Below, piece by piece: positions 4,640 to 12,001 of a stretch of 12,720 nucleotides of DNA. The notes beneath the pieces were generated by a model. It saw only the letters and a list, made by a program, of their open reading frames with translations, ran no database searches and was not told where the DNA came from. Position numbers and translations under genes: made by a program. Position 1 is the stretch's first letter; each line of letters opens with the position of its first letter. Origin of the DNA: DATJZH01 sp035499215 (lineage in GTDB: Bacteria > Actinomycetota > Actinomycetes > Streptosporangiales > Streptosporangiaceae); NCBI GenBank assembly GCA_035499215.1, contig DATJZH010000417.1, positions 1 through 12,720 of the forward strand, read 5' to 3'.

Positions 4640-7414
4640 ATGACCAGTGCGGCGAGCCCGGCGGAGCGGTATGCGGCATCCCGGCGGCGCAGCGGCGAGC
4701 ACGGCCCGCGGCTCGCGGCCTTCCAGGCGCTGTACGACTTCGACTTCGACGATTTCCAGCTGGACGCGTGCCGGGCGCTGGCCGACGGCCACGGCGTGCT
4801 GGTGGCAGCGCCGACGGGGTCGGGCAAGACCGTGGTGGGCGAGTTCGCCGTGCACCTGGCCCTCGCCGAAGGCCGCAAGTGCTTCTACACCACGCCGATC
4901 AAGGCGCTCTCCAACCAGAAGTACGCCGATCTGGTCCGCCGGTACTCGGCGGCCAGCGTGGGCCTGCTGACGGGCGACAACAGCATCAACGGCGAGGCAC
5001 CCATCGTGGTGATGACCACCGAGGTGCTGCGCAACATGCTGTACGCGGGCTCGCCGACGCTGGCCGGGCTCGGCTACGTCGTGCTGGATGAGGTGCATTA
5101 CCTGGCCGATGCCTTCCGCGGCGCGGTCTGGGAGGAAGTGATCATCCACTTGCCCGAGTCGGTGCGGCTGGCCGCCCTGTCGGCCACGGTCAGTAACGCC
5201 GAGGAGTTCGGCGACTGGCTGACCCAGGTACGGGGCGGCACGGCCGTCATCGTGGACGAGGCACGCCCGGTGCCGCTGTGGCAGCACATGCTCGTCGGCC
5301 GGCGGCTCTACGATCTCTTCGCCAGCTCCGGCGATCCGGCGCGGCCCGCCGCGATGGTCAACCCGGAGCTGCTGCGGGCGGCGCGGCGGGCCGACGCGCC
5401 GGACGACAGGCGGCAGCGGCACGGCGGGCCGGGCTCTGGCGGATACGGACGGGGCGGCGGGCAGCGCCGCCCGGCCGGGAGGTTCCGGCCGCCGTCCCGG
5501 CCCGACGTCATCGGGGCGCTGGACCGCGCCGGGCTGCTCCCGGCGATCACCTTCATCTTCAGCCGGGCCGGCTGCGACGCTGCCGTGCGGCAGTGCCTGG
5601 CGGCCGGCCTGCGGCTGACCACGCCGGAGGAGTCCGCCGAGATCACCGCAGTGGTGCAGGAGCGGACCGCGGACATCCCGGCCGAGGACCTGCCGGTGCT
5701 CGGCCATGCCGAGTGGCTGGCCGGGCTTTCGCGCGGCATCGCCGCCCATCATGCGGGGCTGCTGCCGGCCTTCAAGGAGGTCGTCGAGGAACTGTTCGCC
5801 GCCGGGCTGGTCCGGGCCGTTTTCGCCACTGAGACGCTGGCGCTCGGCATCAACATGCCCGCCAGGACGGTGGTCATCGAGCGGCCGGACAAGTGGAACG
5901 GCGAGACCCATGCCGGCCTGACGCCGGGGGAGTACACGCAGCTGACCGGCCGGGCCGGCCGGCGCGGCATCGACGTGGAAGGACACGCCGTGATGCTGTG
6001 GCAGCCAGGCGTGGATCCCGCCGCGGTCGCCGGGCTGGCGGGCACCAGGACCTATCCGCTCATCTCGAGCTTCCGGCCGTCCTACAACATGGCGGTCAAC
6101 CTGGTCGGCCAGGCCGGCCGGCAGCGCGCGGCGGCGCTGCTCGAGTCGTCGTTCGCCCAGTTTCAGGCCGACCGGGCGGTCGTGGGGCTTGCCCGGCAGG
6201 CCAGGCGCATCCGGCGGGATATGACCGAGCTGGCGGCCAGCTGCGAGCGAGGGGACTTCACCGAGTACGCGCGGCTGCGCAGGGAGCTGTCAGAACGTGA
6301 GGGCGATCACGCCAGGCTGCGGTCCGCTGCCCGGCGAGCCGAGGCGCTGGGATCCCTGGGGCGGCTGCGCCGCGGCGATATCATCCGGGTGCCGGGCGGC
6401 CGGCGGGCCGGGATCGCGGTCGTGCTGGAACGCGGGCCGGCCGGCGCCGAGGTCCCGCTCCCGCTCGTGCTTACCTCGAACCGGCAGGTCAAGAGACTCT
6501 CGCCGGCTGACTTCCCGGTTCCGGCCACCGTTATGGAGCACGTGCGGATACCGAACAGCTTCAGTGCGCGCTCGGCGAGCCACCGCCGCGATCTCGCCGC
6601 CACGATGCGCAACAAGCTGGCGGGCCGCGACCTCGGCCCGCCGCAGCGAAATGGCCGGCCCAGCCCGGCCGGTACGGCCGCAGGCGCGGACGCCGAGATC
6701 GCCAGCCTGCGGCGGCAGCTGCGCCAGCACCCCTGCCACGCATGCCCGGACCGCGAGGAGCATGCGCGGCAGGATGAGCGGCACCGGCGGCTGGAGCGGG
6801 AGGCGGCGGCGCTCGACCGCAAGGTCGCCGGGCGATCCCATGTCATCGCGCGGACCTTCGACGCGGTGTGCGCCGTGCTCGAGCAGCTCGGCTACATCGA
6901 CGGCGATTCAGTGACGGCGGAGGGAGTACGGCTGGCCAGTCTCTACACCGAGCTTGACCTGCTGGCCGCCGAATGCCTGCGCCGCGGGCTCTGGGCTGGC
7001 CTGGACCCCGCGGAACTGGCCGCCTGCGTGTCCGCGCTGACCTTCGAATCGCGCCGGACCGACGACGGCAGCCTGCCCCGGCTGCCGCACGGCGCAGTCC
7101 GCGGGGTGCTGTCCTCGGTCGCGGGAGTCTGGGCCGAGCTCGACCAGGCCGAGAAGGACCACAAGCTGTCCTTCCTGCGCGAGCCCGACCTTGGCTTCGC
7201 CTGGACCGCGCACGCGTGGGCCAGGGGCCGGCAGCTCGAGCAGCTCCTGTCGCCCGACCTGACGCCCGGCGATTTCGTCCGCGCGGTCAGGCAGCTGATG
7301 GACCTGCTCGACCAGGTGTCGGCGGCCGCCGGGCCGTCGCCGGTCGCCGGCACCGCGCGCAGCGCGATCAAGGCGCTGCGCCGCGGCGTCGTCGCCTATT
7401 CCTCCGTCGGCTAG
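4640..7414 (+). CDS. helY: HelY-like Ski2/Mtr4-family DEAD/DEAH-box helicase
   Basis: A 924-aa ATP-dependent superfamily 2 helicase of the Ski2/Mtr4 type; M. tuberculosis HelY is of similar length. Motifs in order: Q-motif-like FDDFQLDACRALADG (37-51), Walker A APTGSGKT (57-64), DEVH at 150-153, motif III SAT at 181-183, motif V ATETLALGINMPART (396-410) and motif VI QLTGRAGRRGID (434-445). The C-terminal part (about 740-924) fits the DSHCT helical domain of Mtr4/Ski2 proteins. Between the RecA-like domains is a Gly/Arg-rich linker (about 256-287). A HPCHACPDREEHAR segment with Cys699 and Cys702 is conserved in actinobacterial HelY as far as I recall. Family members are thought to act on RNA or structured nucleic acids; the bacterial substrate is not established. 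The helicase is intact. It follows tatC after hairpins and seems to have its own promoter, so it is probably transcribed separately from tat. Confidence 0.93.
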   Translation: MTSAASPAERYAASRRRSGEHGPRLAAFQALYDFDFDDFQLDACRALADGHGVLVAAPTGSGKTVVGEFAVHLALAEGRKCFYTTPIKALSNQKYADLVRRYSAASVGLLTGDNSINGEAPIVVMTTEVLRNMLYAGSPTLAGLGYVVLDEVHYLADAFRGAVWEEVIIHLPESVRLAALSATVSNAEEFGDWLTQVRGGTAVIVDEARPVPLWQHMLVGRRLYDLFASSGDPARPAAMVNPELLRAARRADAPDDRRQRHGGPGSGGYGRGGGQRRPAGRFRPPSRPDVIGALDRAGLLPAITFIFSRAGCDAAVRQCLAAGLRLTTPEESAEITAVVQERTADIPAEDLPVLGHAEWLAGLSRGIAAHHAGLLPAFKEVVEELFAAGLVRAVFATETLALGINMPARTVVIERPDKWNGETHAGLTPGEYTQLTGRAGRRGIDVEGHAVMLWQPGVDPAAVAGLAGTRTYPLISSFRPSYNMAVNLVGQAGRQRAAALLESSFAQFQADRAVVGLARQARRIRRDMTELAASCERGDFTEYARLRRELSEREGDHARLRSAARRAEALGSLGRLRRGDIIRVPGGRRAGIAVVLERGPAGAEVPLPLVLTSNRQVKRLSPADFPVPATVMEHVRIPNSFSARSASHRRDLAATMRNKLAGRDLGPPQRNGRPSPAGTAAGADAEIASLRRQLRQHPCHACPDREEHARQDERHRRLEREAAALDRKVAGRSHVIARTFDAVCAVLEQLGYIDGDSVTAEGVRLASLYTELDLLAAECLRRGLWAGLDPAELAACVSALTFESRRTDDGSLPRLPHGAVRGVLSSVAGVWAELDQAEKDHKLSFLREPDLGFAWTAHAWARGRQLEQLLSPDLTPGDFVRAVRQLMDLLDQVSAAAGPSPVAGTARSAIKALRRGVVAYSSVG

Positions 7415-7629
7415 GAGCCTTCCCGGCAGGTCGCGCTGCCGCTGGGGCCGGCGGCCCCGGTCCCGGCTTCAGCAGCCATTTCCGCACGCTCCGCTACCGG
7501 ACGGAAGCGACTACGGGAAGGTCGTGACCCGGCCCGCGCCGCTGCCGAGGCGGCCGGCGTCAGTCCCGCAGACGTGCGGGGAAATCGCGATGTCACCGCC
7601 GTGGGCGGCGGCGATCGGCAGCTGGCAGT
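7415..7629. other. Intergenic region between helY and the exonuclease gene
   Basis: This 215-bp stretch holds two compact hairpins just after helY and little else. I find no TANNNT element placed convincingly for the exonuclease gene, no tRNA-like fold and no supported small ORF. CCGCC/GCGG pairing near 7597-7608 gives a weak further hairpin. The exonuclease may be expressed by read-through or from a promoter I cannot recognise. Confidence 0.5.
7424..7458 (+). terminator. Two consecutive hairpins after helY
   Basis: CGGCAG/CTGCCG (7424-7429 with 7436-7441, loop of six) is followed at once by GGGGCC/GGCCCC (7444-7449 with 7453-7458, loop of three). They begin nine bases after the helY stop. 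There is no U-tract, so termination is inferred from position and stem strength only. Confidence 0.45.
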
Positions 7630-8550
7630 ATGTCCCTGGTGGGCACGCTGATGCTGCTGGACACCGCCTCGCTGTACTTCCGCGCCTTCTACGGCGTGCC
7701 GGAGACGATGACGGCGCCGGACGGCGCCCCGGTCAACGCGGTCCGCGGGCTGCTCGACATGATCGCGCGGCTGGTACGCGCCCGGCGGCCGCGCCGCCTG
7801 ATCGCCTGCATGGACGCGGACTGGCGGCCTGCGTTCCGGGTAGCCGCCATCTCGTCGTACAAGCAGCACCGCGCGGACGCGGACGGAACCGAGCAGGTGC
7901 CCGATTCGCTCAGTGCCCAGATCCCCGTCATCGAGCAGGTGCTCGCGGCGGCGGGGGTGGCGATGGCCGCCGCGCCCGGCTACGAGGCGGACGACGTGAT
8001 CGCCACGCTGGCCCTGCGCGAGGCCCCGCCGGTCGAGGTAGTGACCGGCGACAGGGACCTGTTCCAGCTGGTCGACGACGCCCGGCCGGTGCGCGTCATC
8101 TACACTGCGCGGGGGCTCGCGAAGCTCGAGGTCGTGGACGAGAACGCGGTCGCCGAGCGCTACCAGATACCCGGCCGCGCTTACGCGGCTTTCGCGGCGC
8201 TGCGCGGCGATCCCAGCGACGGGCTGCCGGGCGTGCCCGGCGTGGGGGAGAAGACCGCGGCTGCGCTGGTCCGGGTCTTCGGCACCGTCGAGGCGATGCT
8301 GGCGGCGCTGGACCGCGGCCACGGCGGGTTCCCGATGGGCAGCAGGGCCAAGCTCGCCGCCGCCCGCGATTATCTCGAAGCGGTACTGCCGGTCGTCGCG
8401 GCCGCCGCCGACGCCCCGGTGCCGCCTGTCGGCGGCGCGCTGCCGCCGGCGCCCGCTGACCCGGCGCGGCTGGCCGAGCTGGATGCGCGCTGGGATCTGG
8501 GATCCTCGCTCGGCCGGATGCTGGCGGCCATTGCCGCGGCGCGCGGCTGA
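7630..8550 (+). CDS. Stand-alone 5'-3' exonuclease (FEN-like, Pol I N-terminal type)
   Basis: A 306-aa member of the 5'-nuclease family related to the N-terminal domain of DNA polymerase I, with no polymerase domain attached. Such enzymes remove 5' flaps or RNA primers using metal ions. Acidic residues sit in the expected places: LLDTASLYFRAF (Asp11), CMDADWRPAFR (Asp62, Asp64), YEADDVIATLA (Glu119, Asp121, Asp122), TGDRDLFQL (Asp141, Asp143) and GDPSDGLPGVPGVGEKTA (Asp194, Asp197), which also forms the helix-hairpin-helix DNA-binding segment. The usual SDN is SDG here, a mild change. The ATG at 7630 lacks a clear Shine-Dalgarno. The ATG at 7651 (MLLDTASLYF), with GGTGGG upstream, is a credible alternative that keeps every catalytic residue. 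M. tuberculosis Rv2090 is the likely syntenic counterpart (from memory). The stop is one base from the stop of the convergent phosphatase gene. Confidence 0.9.
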   Translation: MSLVGTLMLLDTASLYFRAFYGVPETMTAPDGAPVNAVRGLLDMIARLVRARRPRRLIACMDADWRPAFRVAAISSYKQHRADADGTEQVPDSLSAQIPVIEQVLAAAGVAMAAAPGYEADDVIATLALREAPPVEVVTGDRDLFQLVDDARPVRVIYTARGLAKLEVVDENAVAERYQIPGRAYAAFAALRGDPSDGLPGVPGVGEKTAAALVRVFGTVEAMLAALDRGHGGFPMGSRAKLAAARDYLEAVLPVVAAAADAPVPPVGGALPPAPADPARLAELDARWDLGSSLGRMLAAIAAARG

Positions 8551-8551
8551 G

Positions 8552-9442
8552 CTACAGCACCTGCAGCGCCACCAGGCAGGCGTCGTCCTCGCGATCCGCC
8601 GGGCCGCGGGCGCCGAGCGCGGCGGCGGCGAGCCGTTCCGGATCCGCGGCGTCCCGGACGGCCGCGGCGAGGCCGGCGATGCCCGCGTCGATGGCACAGT
8701 CCCTGCGCTCGATCAGGCCATCGGTGTACAGCAGGAGCAGGTCGCCGGGCGCCAGCGGAAGCTCGGCAGCCTCATACGGCCCGTGGCCGGCGCCCAGCAG
8801 GACCCCGCCCGGCGGGTCGAGCGGCCGCGCCCACGCGCCGCGGACCAGGACCGGCGGGGGATGGCCCGCCTGTGCCCAGGTCAGCATCCGGCTGGCCGGG
8901 TCGAAATATCCCGCGACAACCGAAGCGGTGTGCTCCAGCGCCACGTGGTGCACGAGATCATTAAGCCAGCCGACCAGACGCTCCGGCGGCGAGCCGGTGA
9001 TCGCCAGCCCGGCCAGCGCGCCCCGCAGCCGCGCCATCCCGGCGGCCGCCGCGAGGCCGTGACCGCCGACGTCGCCGATGGCTATCAGGACGGTCCCGCC
9101 GGGCAGCTCCGCGGTGATGTACCAGTCGCCGCCAACTCGGCCGTTACTGGACGCAGGCAGATACCGGACGACGGTCCGCAGTCCGGGCAGGTCGAACGGC
9201 TCGTCGTGCAGCGGCAAGATCGCGTGCTGCAGCACGACGGCCACCTGCCGCTCCTGCTCAAGCTCGGCCGCGAGCCTGGACTCACGCTCGCGCCTGCGCT
9301 CCCGCCCGGGCACGGCCGTGACGGGCGCGGGCACCTGCGGCAGCGCCGCGCCGGTCAGCCCCATGGTGCCTCGCGCGGCCGCCGCGCGCGATGGCGGGGC
9401 GGCCGGGGAGCCGTTGCGGGCATCCGTCGTCTCAGGAGTCAT
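8552..9442 (-). CDS. SpoIIE-type PP2C serine/threonine phosphatase
   Basis: A 296-aa phosphatase of the SpoIIE/RsbU class, which dephosphorylates anti-anti-sigma factors in partner-switching control of sigma factors. The catalytic domain fills residues about 85-296: RVGGDWY (Asp106), AIGDVGGHGLAAA (Asp124), QAGHPPP (191-197), LYTDGLIERRD (Asp241) and EDDACLVALQVL (Asp286/Asp287). These keep the metal-binding aspartates; the usual GGDWYD is GGDWYI. An Ala/Pro-rich N-terminus is followed by a charged helix (about 46-75) suited to a coiled coil. No PAS, GAF, HAMP or receiver domain is present, so sensing must come from a partner or through the helix. The ATG at 9442 lacks a good Shine-Dalgarno; the internal ATG at 9364 (MGLTGAAL) has GAGG four bases upstream and could be the true start, giving 270 aa. 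No anti-sigma or anti-anti-sigma gene is adjacent, so the target is unknown. Confidence 0.9.
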   Translation of the reverse strand: MTPETTDARNGSPAAPPSRAAAARGTMGLTGAALPQVPAPVTAVPGRERRRERESRLAAELEQERQVAVVLQHAILPLHDEPFDLPGLRTVVRYLPASSNGRVGGDWYITAELPGGTVLIAIGDVGGHGLAAAAGMARLRGALAGLAITGSPPERLVGWLNDLVHHVALEHTASVVAGYFDPASRMLTWAQAGHPPPVLVRGAWARPLDPPGGVLLGAGHGPYEAAELPLAPGDLLLLYTDGLIERRDCAIDAGIAGLAAAVRDAADPERLAAAALGARGPADREDDACLVALQVL

Positions 9443-9462
9443 AACCGTTCACATTTCGTGAG

Positions 9463-9468
9463 AAGTTA
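9463..9468 (-). promoter_or_regulatory. Possible -10 element for the phosphatase gene
   Basis: On the minus strand TAACTT (within GCATAACTT) lies 20 bases before the ATG at 9442, in a conspicuously AT-rich patch. No convincing -35 element is seen at 17-18 bp. Confidence 0.3.
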
Positions 9469-9513
9469 TGCACCAAGCGTGAGGCATGCAGGGCACGGAT
9501 GTCCAGATGGGCA

Positions 9514-9529
9514 CGCAATCCGGATTGCG
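9514..9529. promoter_or_regulatory. Perfect 16-bp palindrome, putative operator
   Basis: CGCAATCCGGATTGCG is a perfect inverted repeat with no spacer. It lies about mid-way in the 164-bp divergent region between the phosphatase and peptidase genes. A dimeric regulator could bind here and act on either gene. TTGCGG at 9525-9530 inside it could be a -35 element for the peptidase gene, with GATGAT at 9550-9555 as a weak -10 at 19-bp spacing. The binding protein is unknown. Confidence 0.5.
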
Positions 9530-9595
9530 GACGCAAGTGTCCCCAGTGAGATGATGATGCCGGTCAGGAAGCGGGCGCACGCGGCCAGCGGAGAC

Positions 9596-9601
9596 TGGAG
9601 G
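9596..9601 (+). promoter_or_regulatory. Ribosome binding site of the M24 peptidase gene
   Basis: TGGAGG ends five bases before the ATG at 9607, a strong Shine-Dalgarno that fixes this start. Confidence 0.7.
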
Positions 9602-9606
9602 CGGGA

Positions 9607-10719
9607 ATGGACAGCGAGCTGTACCCGGCGGACCGGATCGGCAAGGCCGCCGCGGCGGCGGGAGCAGCCGGGCTCGACGCCCTGCTGCTGACGCCGGGCC
9701 CGGACCTGCGGTACGTGGCCGGCTACGACGCTCCTGCGCTGGAGCGCCTGACCTGCCTGGCGGTGCCCGCAGACGGCGAGGCGTTCCTGGCCGTCCCGCG
9801 GCTGGAGCTGCCGGCGGCGCTGGCTTCCCCGGCGGGCGGCCTGGGCCTGGACGTCATCGCCTGGGATGAGACCGAGGACCCGTACGCGCTGGTGGCCGGA
9901 CGGCTCAGCGGGGCGGCCGCCATCGGGCTGTCGGACCGGATGTGGGCACTCATGGTGCTGCGCTTCCGCGCGGCGATGCCCGCCGTCCGGCAGGAGCCTG
10001 CCAGCCTGGCGCTGCGCGGGCTGCGAGCGCGCAAGACGCCCGCGGAAGCAGCCGCCCTGATGGCTGCGGCCGCGGCGATCGACCGGGTGCACGCTCGCGT
10101 GCCCGGCTGGCTGCTCGCCGGCCGGACAGAGCGCGAGGTCGCGGCCGACATCTGCGACGCGATGATCGAGGAGGGCCACGCCGGCGTCGACTTCGCGATC
10201 GTGGCCTCCGGGCCGAACGCGGCAAGCCCGCACCACACCGCCGCCAGCCGCGTGCTGCAGCCCGGCGACGCCGTGGTCGTCGACATCGGCGGCACGATGG
10301 CCAGCGGGTACTGCTCCGACTGCACGCGGACCTACGCGATCGGCGAGCCGCCGGCTGACTTCGCCGAGTACTACCAGGTGCTCAGGGACGCCCAGGATGC
10401 AGCGTGCGCCGCCGTCCGGCCCGGGATCGCCGCGGAGGCGGTGGATGCCGCCGCCCGCGAGCCCATCACGGCCGCCGGCTACGGCGAGTACTTCGTGCAC
10501 CGGACCGGTCACGGCATCGGCCTGGAAACCCACGAGGACCCCTACATCGTGCCCGGGAACACCGAGCCGCTCGAGGACGGCAATGCCTTCTCCGTCGAGC
10601 CGGGCATCTACCCCGGACGTCACGGCGCGCGGATCGAGGACATCGTGATCTGCACGCCGGACGGCAGCCGGCGGCTCAACAGGGTCACCCGTGAGCTCGT
10701 CATCGTGGCGGCGCCGTGA
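9607..10719 (+). CDS. M24-family Xaa-Pro peptidase/dipeptidase
   Basis: A 370-aa metallopeptidase of family M24 (creatinase/aminopeptidase P/prolidase fold), which usually cleaves X-Pro bonds with two metal ions in the cytosol. An N-terminal creatinase-like domain covers about 1-135 and the pita-bread catalytic domain about 140-365. All five expected metal ligands are present: Asp226 (VVVDIGG), Asp238 (YCSDCTRTY), His302 (RTGHGIGLETHEDP), Glu331 (FSVEPGIYPG) and Glu344 (ARIEDIV). His309 and the PHH at 208-210 also match conserved positions. There is no signal peptide. Position after the exonuclease matches M. tuberculosis PepE (Rv2089c, from memory), but I give no symbol because pepE also names an unrelated E. 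coli enzyme. The start is set by TGGAGG. The end overlaps the acyl-CoA dehydrogenase GTG by four bases. Prolidase versus aminopeptidase P activity cannot be told from sequence. Confidence 0.92.
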   Translation: MDSELYPADRIGKAAAAAGAAGLDALLLTPGPDLRYVAGYDAPALERLTCLAVPADGEAFLAVPRLELPAALASPAGGLGLDVIAWDETEDPYALVAGRLSGAAAIGLSDRMWALMVLRFRAAMPAVRQEPASLALRGLRARKTPAEAAALMAAAAAIDRVHARVPGWLLAGRTEREVAADICDAMIEEGHAGVDFAIVASGPNAASPHHTAASRVLQPGDAVVVDIGGTMASGYCSDCTRTYAIGEPPADFAEYYQVLRDAQDAACAAVRPGIAAEAVDAAAREPITAAGYGEYFVHRTGHGIGLETHEDPYIVPGNTEPLEDGNAFSVEPGIYPGRHGARIEDIVICTPDGSRRLNRVTRELVIVAAP

Positions 10720-11888
10720 TCGCGGTCCACCGGGACTGCCCGGACGAGCAGACCCGAGCCCTGTTCGCGCTGGCCGCCGAGCTGGCCGAACGCGAGCTGC
10801 GCCCGGCGGCCGCCGAAGCGGAGCGGGACGGGGTGTTCCCGCGCGACGCGTTTCGCATGCTCGGCAGGTCCGGGCTCCTCGGCCTGCCCTTCCCGGAAAG
10901 CCTCGGCGGCGGCGGGCAGCCCTACGTGACCTACCTGCAGGTGATCGAGGAGCTGGCCAGAGCCTGGCTGACGGTCGGCCTCGGGGTCAGCGTGCACACC
11001 CTGGCGTGCTTCCCGCTGGCCCGTGCGGGCACGCCGGACCAGCAGGAGCGGTTGCTGCCCGCGATGCTCGGCGGGAACCTGCTCGGCGCCTACTGCCTGT
11101 CCGAGCCAGACAGCGGCTCGGACGCAGCGGCGCTGCGCACCAGGGCAGTCAGGGACGGCGGCGACTACGTGATCGACGGGGTGAAGGCGTGGATCTCCCA
11201 TGCCGGGCATGCCGACTACTACACGCTCTTCGCCCGCACATCCGGTGAGCCCGAGGGGGCCGGCCGCGCCCGCGGCATCAGCTGCCTGCATGTTCCCGCT
11301 CAGACGCCGGGCGTCAGCGCCGCGCCCGCCGAGCACAAGATGGGCATGCGCGGCTCGGTGACGGCCCAGCTGCGATTCGAGGCAGCGCGCGTTCCCGCCG
11401 GTCAGCTGATCGGCGCCGAGGGAAAGGGCTTCGGCATCGCCCTGGCCGCGCTGGAGGACGGGCGGCTGGGCATCGCTGCCTGCGCCACCGGCGTGGCGCA
11501 GGCAGCGCTGGAGACCGCGGTGAGCTGGGCCCGGCAGCGGCGCCAGTTCGGCCGGCCGGTCGGCGAGTTCCAGGGCGTCGCGTTCATGCTCGCCGATATG
11601 GCGACGGCGGTGGAAGCCGCCCGTGCGCTGTACCTCAGCGCCGCACGCCGCAAGGACGCGGGCCTGCCCTTCGGCCAGCAGGCCGCCATGGCCAAGCTCT
11701 TCGCCGCCGACGCGGCGATGCGGGTCGCCACGGATGCGGTCCAGGTGCTGGGCGGCTACGGCTATGTGGAGGATTTCCCGGCCGAGCGGTACCTGCGGGA
11801 GGCCAAGGTCCTGCAGATCGTCGAGGGCACCAGCCAGATCCAGCGGGTCGTGATCAGCCGGGCGCTCACTGGCGAGGCGCCGGGATGA
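10716..11888 (+). CDS. Acyl-CoA dehydrogenase (short/medium-chain type)
   Basis: A 390-aa FAD-dependent acyl-CoA dehydrogenase that introduces an alpha,beta double bond into an acyl-CoA and passes electrons to electron-transfer flavoprotein. Family marks are YCLSEPDSGSDAAALRT (126-142), the FAD-contacting KAWISHAGHADYYTLFA (157-173), KMGMRGSVTAQL (208-219), the RQRRQFGRPVGEFQ helix (274-287), QVLGGYGY (343-350) and VEGTSQIQR (369-377). Glu370 is the predicted catalytic base, as in MCAD/SCAD; at the alternative site used by isovaleryl-CoA dehydrogenase there is Gly (LEDGRLGIA), so that enzyme is less likely. A short-chain or methyl-branched substrate is my guess. The GTG at 10716 overlaps the peptidase TGA (GTGA), so translation is probably coupled. 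It has no Shine-Dalgarno of its own. The protein is full length. Confidence 0.93.
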   Translation: MIAVHRDCPDEQTRALFALAAELAERELRPAAAEAERDGVFPRDAFRMLGRSGLLGLPFPESLGGGGQPYVTYLQVIEELARAWLTVGLGVSVHTLACFPLARAGTPDQQERLLPAMLGGNLLGAYCLSEPDSGSDAAALRTRAVRDGGDYVIDGVKAWISHAGHADYYTLFARTSGEPEGAGRARGISCLHVPAQTPGVSAAPAEHKMGMRGSVTAQLRFEAARVPAGQLIGAEGKGFGIALAALEDGRLGIAACATGVAQAALETAVSWARQRRQFGRPVGEFQGVAFMLADMATAVEAARALYLSAARRKDAGLPFGQQAAMAKLFAADAAMRVATDAVQVLGGYGYVEDFPAERYLREAKVLQIVEGTSQIQRVVISRALTGEAPG

Positions 11889-11922
11889 CCTGCGCCGGCT
11901 CGCCAGCGCCAGCCGCCCGCCG

Positions 11923-11937
11923 CCCGGCGGTGCCGGG
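11923..11937 (+). terminator. Hairpin after the acyl-CoA dehydrogenase gene
   Basis: CCCGGC/GCCGGG (11923-11928 with 11932-11937) forms a perfect six-base stem with a GGT loop, 34 bases after the stop codon. There is no U-tract. It would separate the peptidase-dehydrogenase operon from the downstream regulator gene. Confidence 0.45.
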
Positions 11938-11989
11938 GGCGCGCCGCCGCACTGTTGCCGGAGAGCCGGAGTATTGACCCGCGGCGGGT

Positions 11990-11995
11990 TAACGT
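11990..11995 (+). promoter_or_regulatory. Putative -10 element for leaderless Lrp-type regulator mRNA
   Basis: TAACGT (TANNNT) is followed by six bases (GACCAC) and then the GTG at 12002. The same TAA blocks the reading frame upstream, so no earlier start is possible. TTGACC at 11974-11979 looks like a -35 but is only 10 bp away, too close to pair with it. Confidence 0.5.
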
Positions 11996-12001
11996 GACCA
12001 C

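Noticed and set aside
4391..5986. 531-residue minus-strand frame antisense to helY
   Set aside because: The plus strand encodes a helicase with all motifs intact; the antisense product is rich in R, H, G and Q with no domain, a usual artefact of high-GC genes.
9450..9462. CRP-like site (TCACATTTCGTGA) near the phosphatase start
   Set aside because: The half-sites are in the reverse order to TGTGA-N6-TCACA and only four bases pair; no support for a CRP-type operator.
8483..9691. 402-residue plus-strand frame over the phosphatase gene
   Set aside because: The minus strand has clear SpoIIE/PP2C motifs; the plus frame has none and ends in the next gene.
9466..10623. 385-residue minus-strand frame over the M24 peptidase
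   Set aside because: The plus-strand peptidase has all metal ligands and a strong ribosome binding site; the antisense frame has no recognisable feature.
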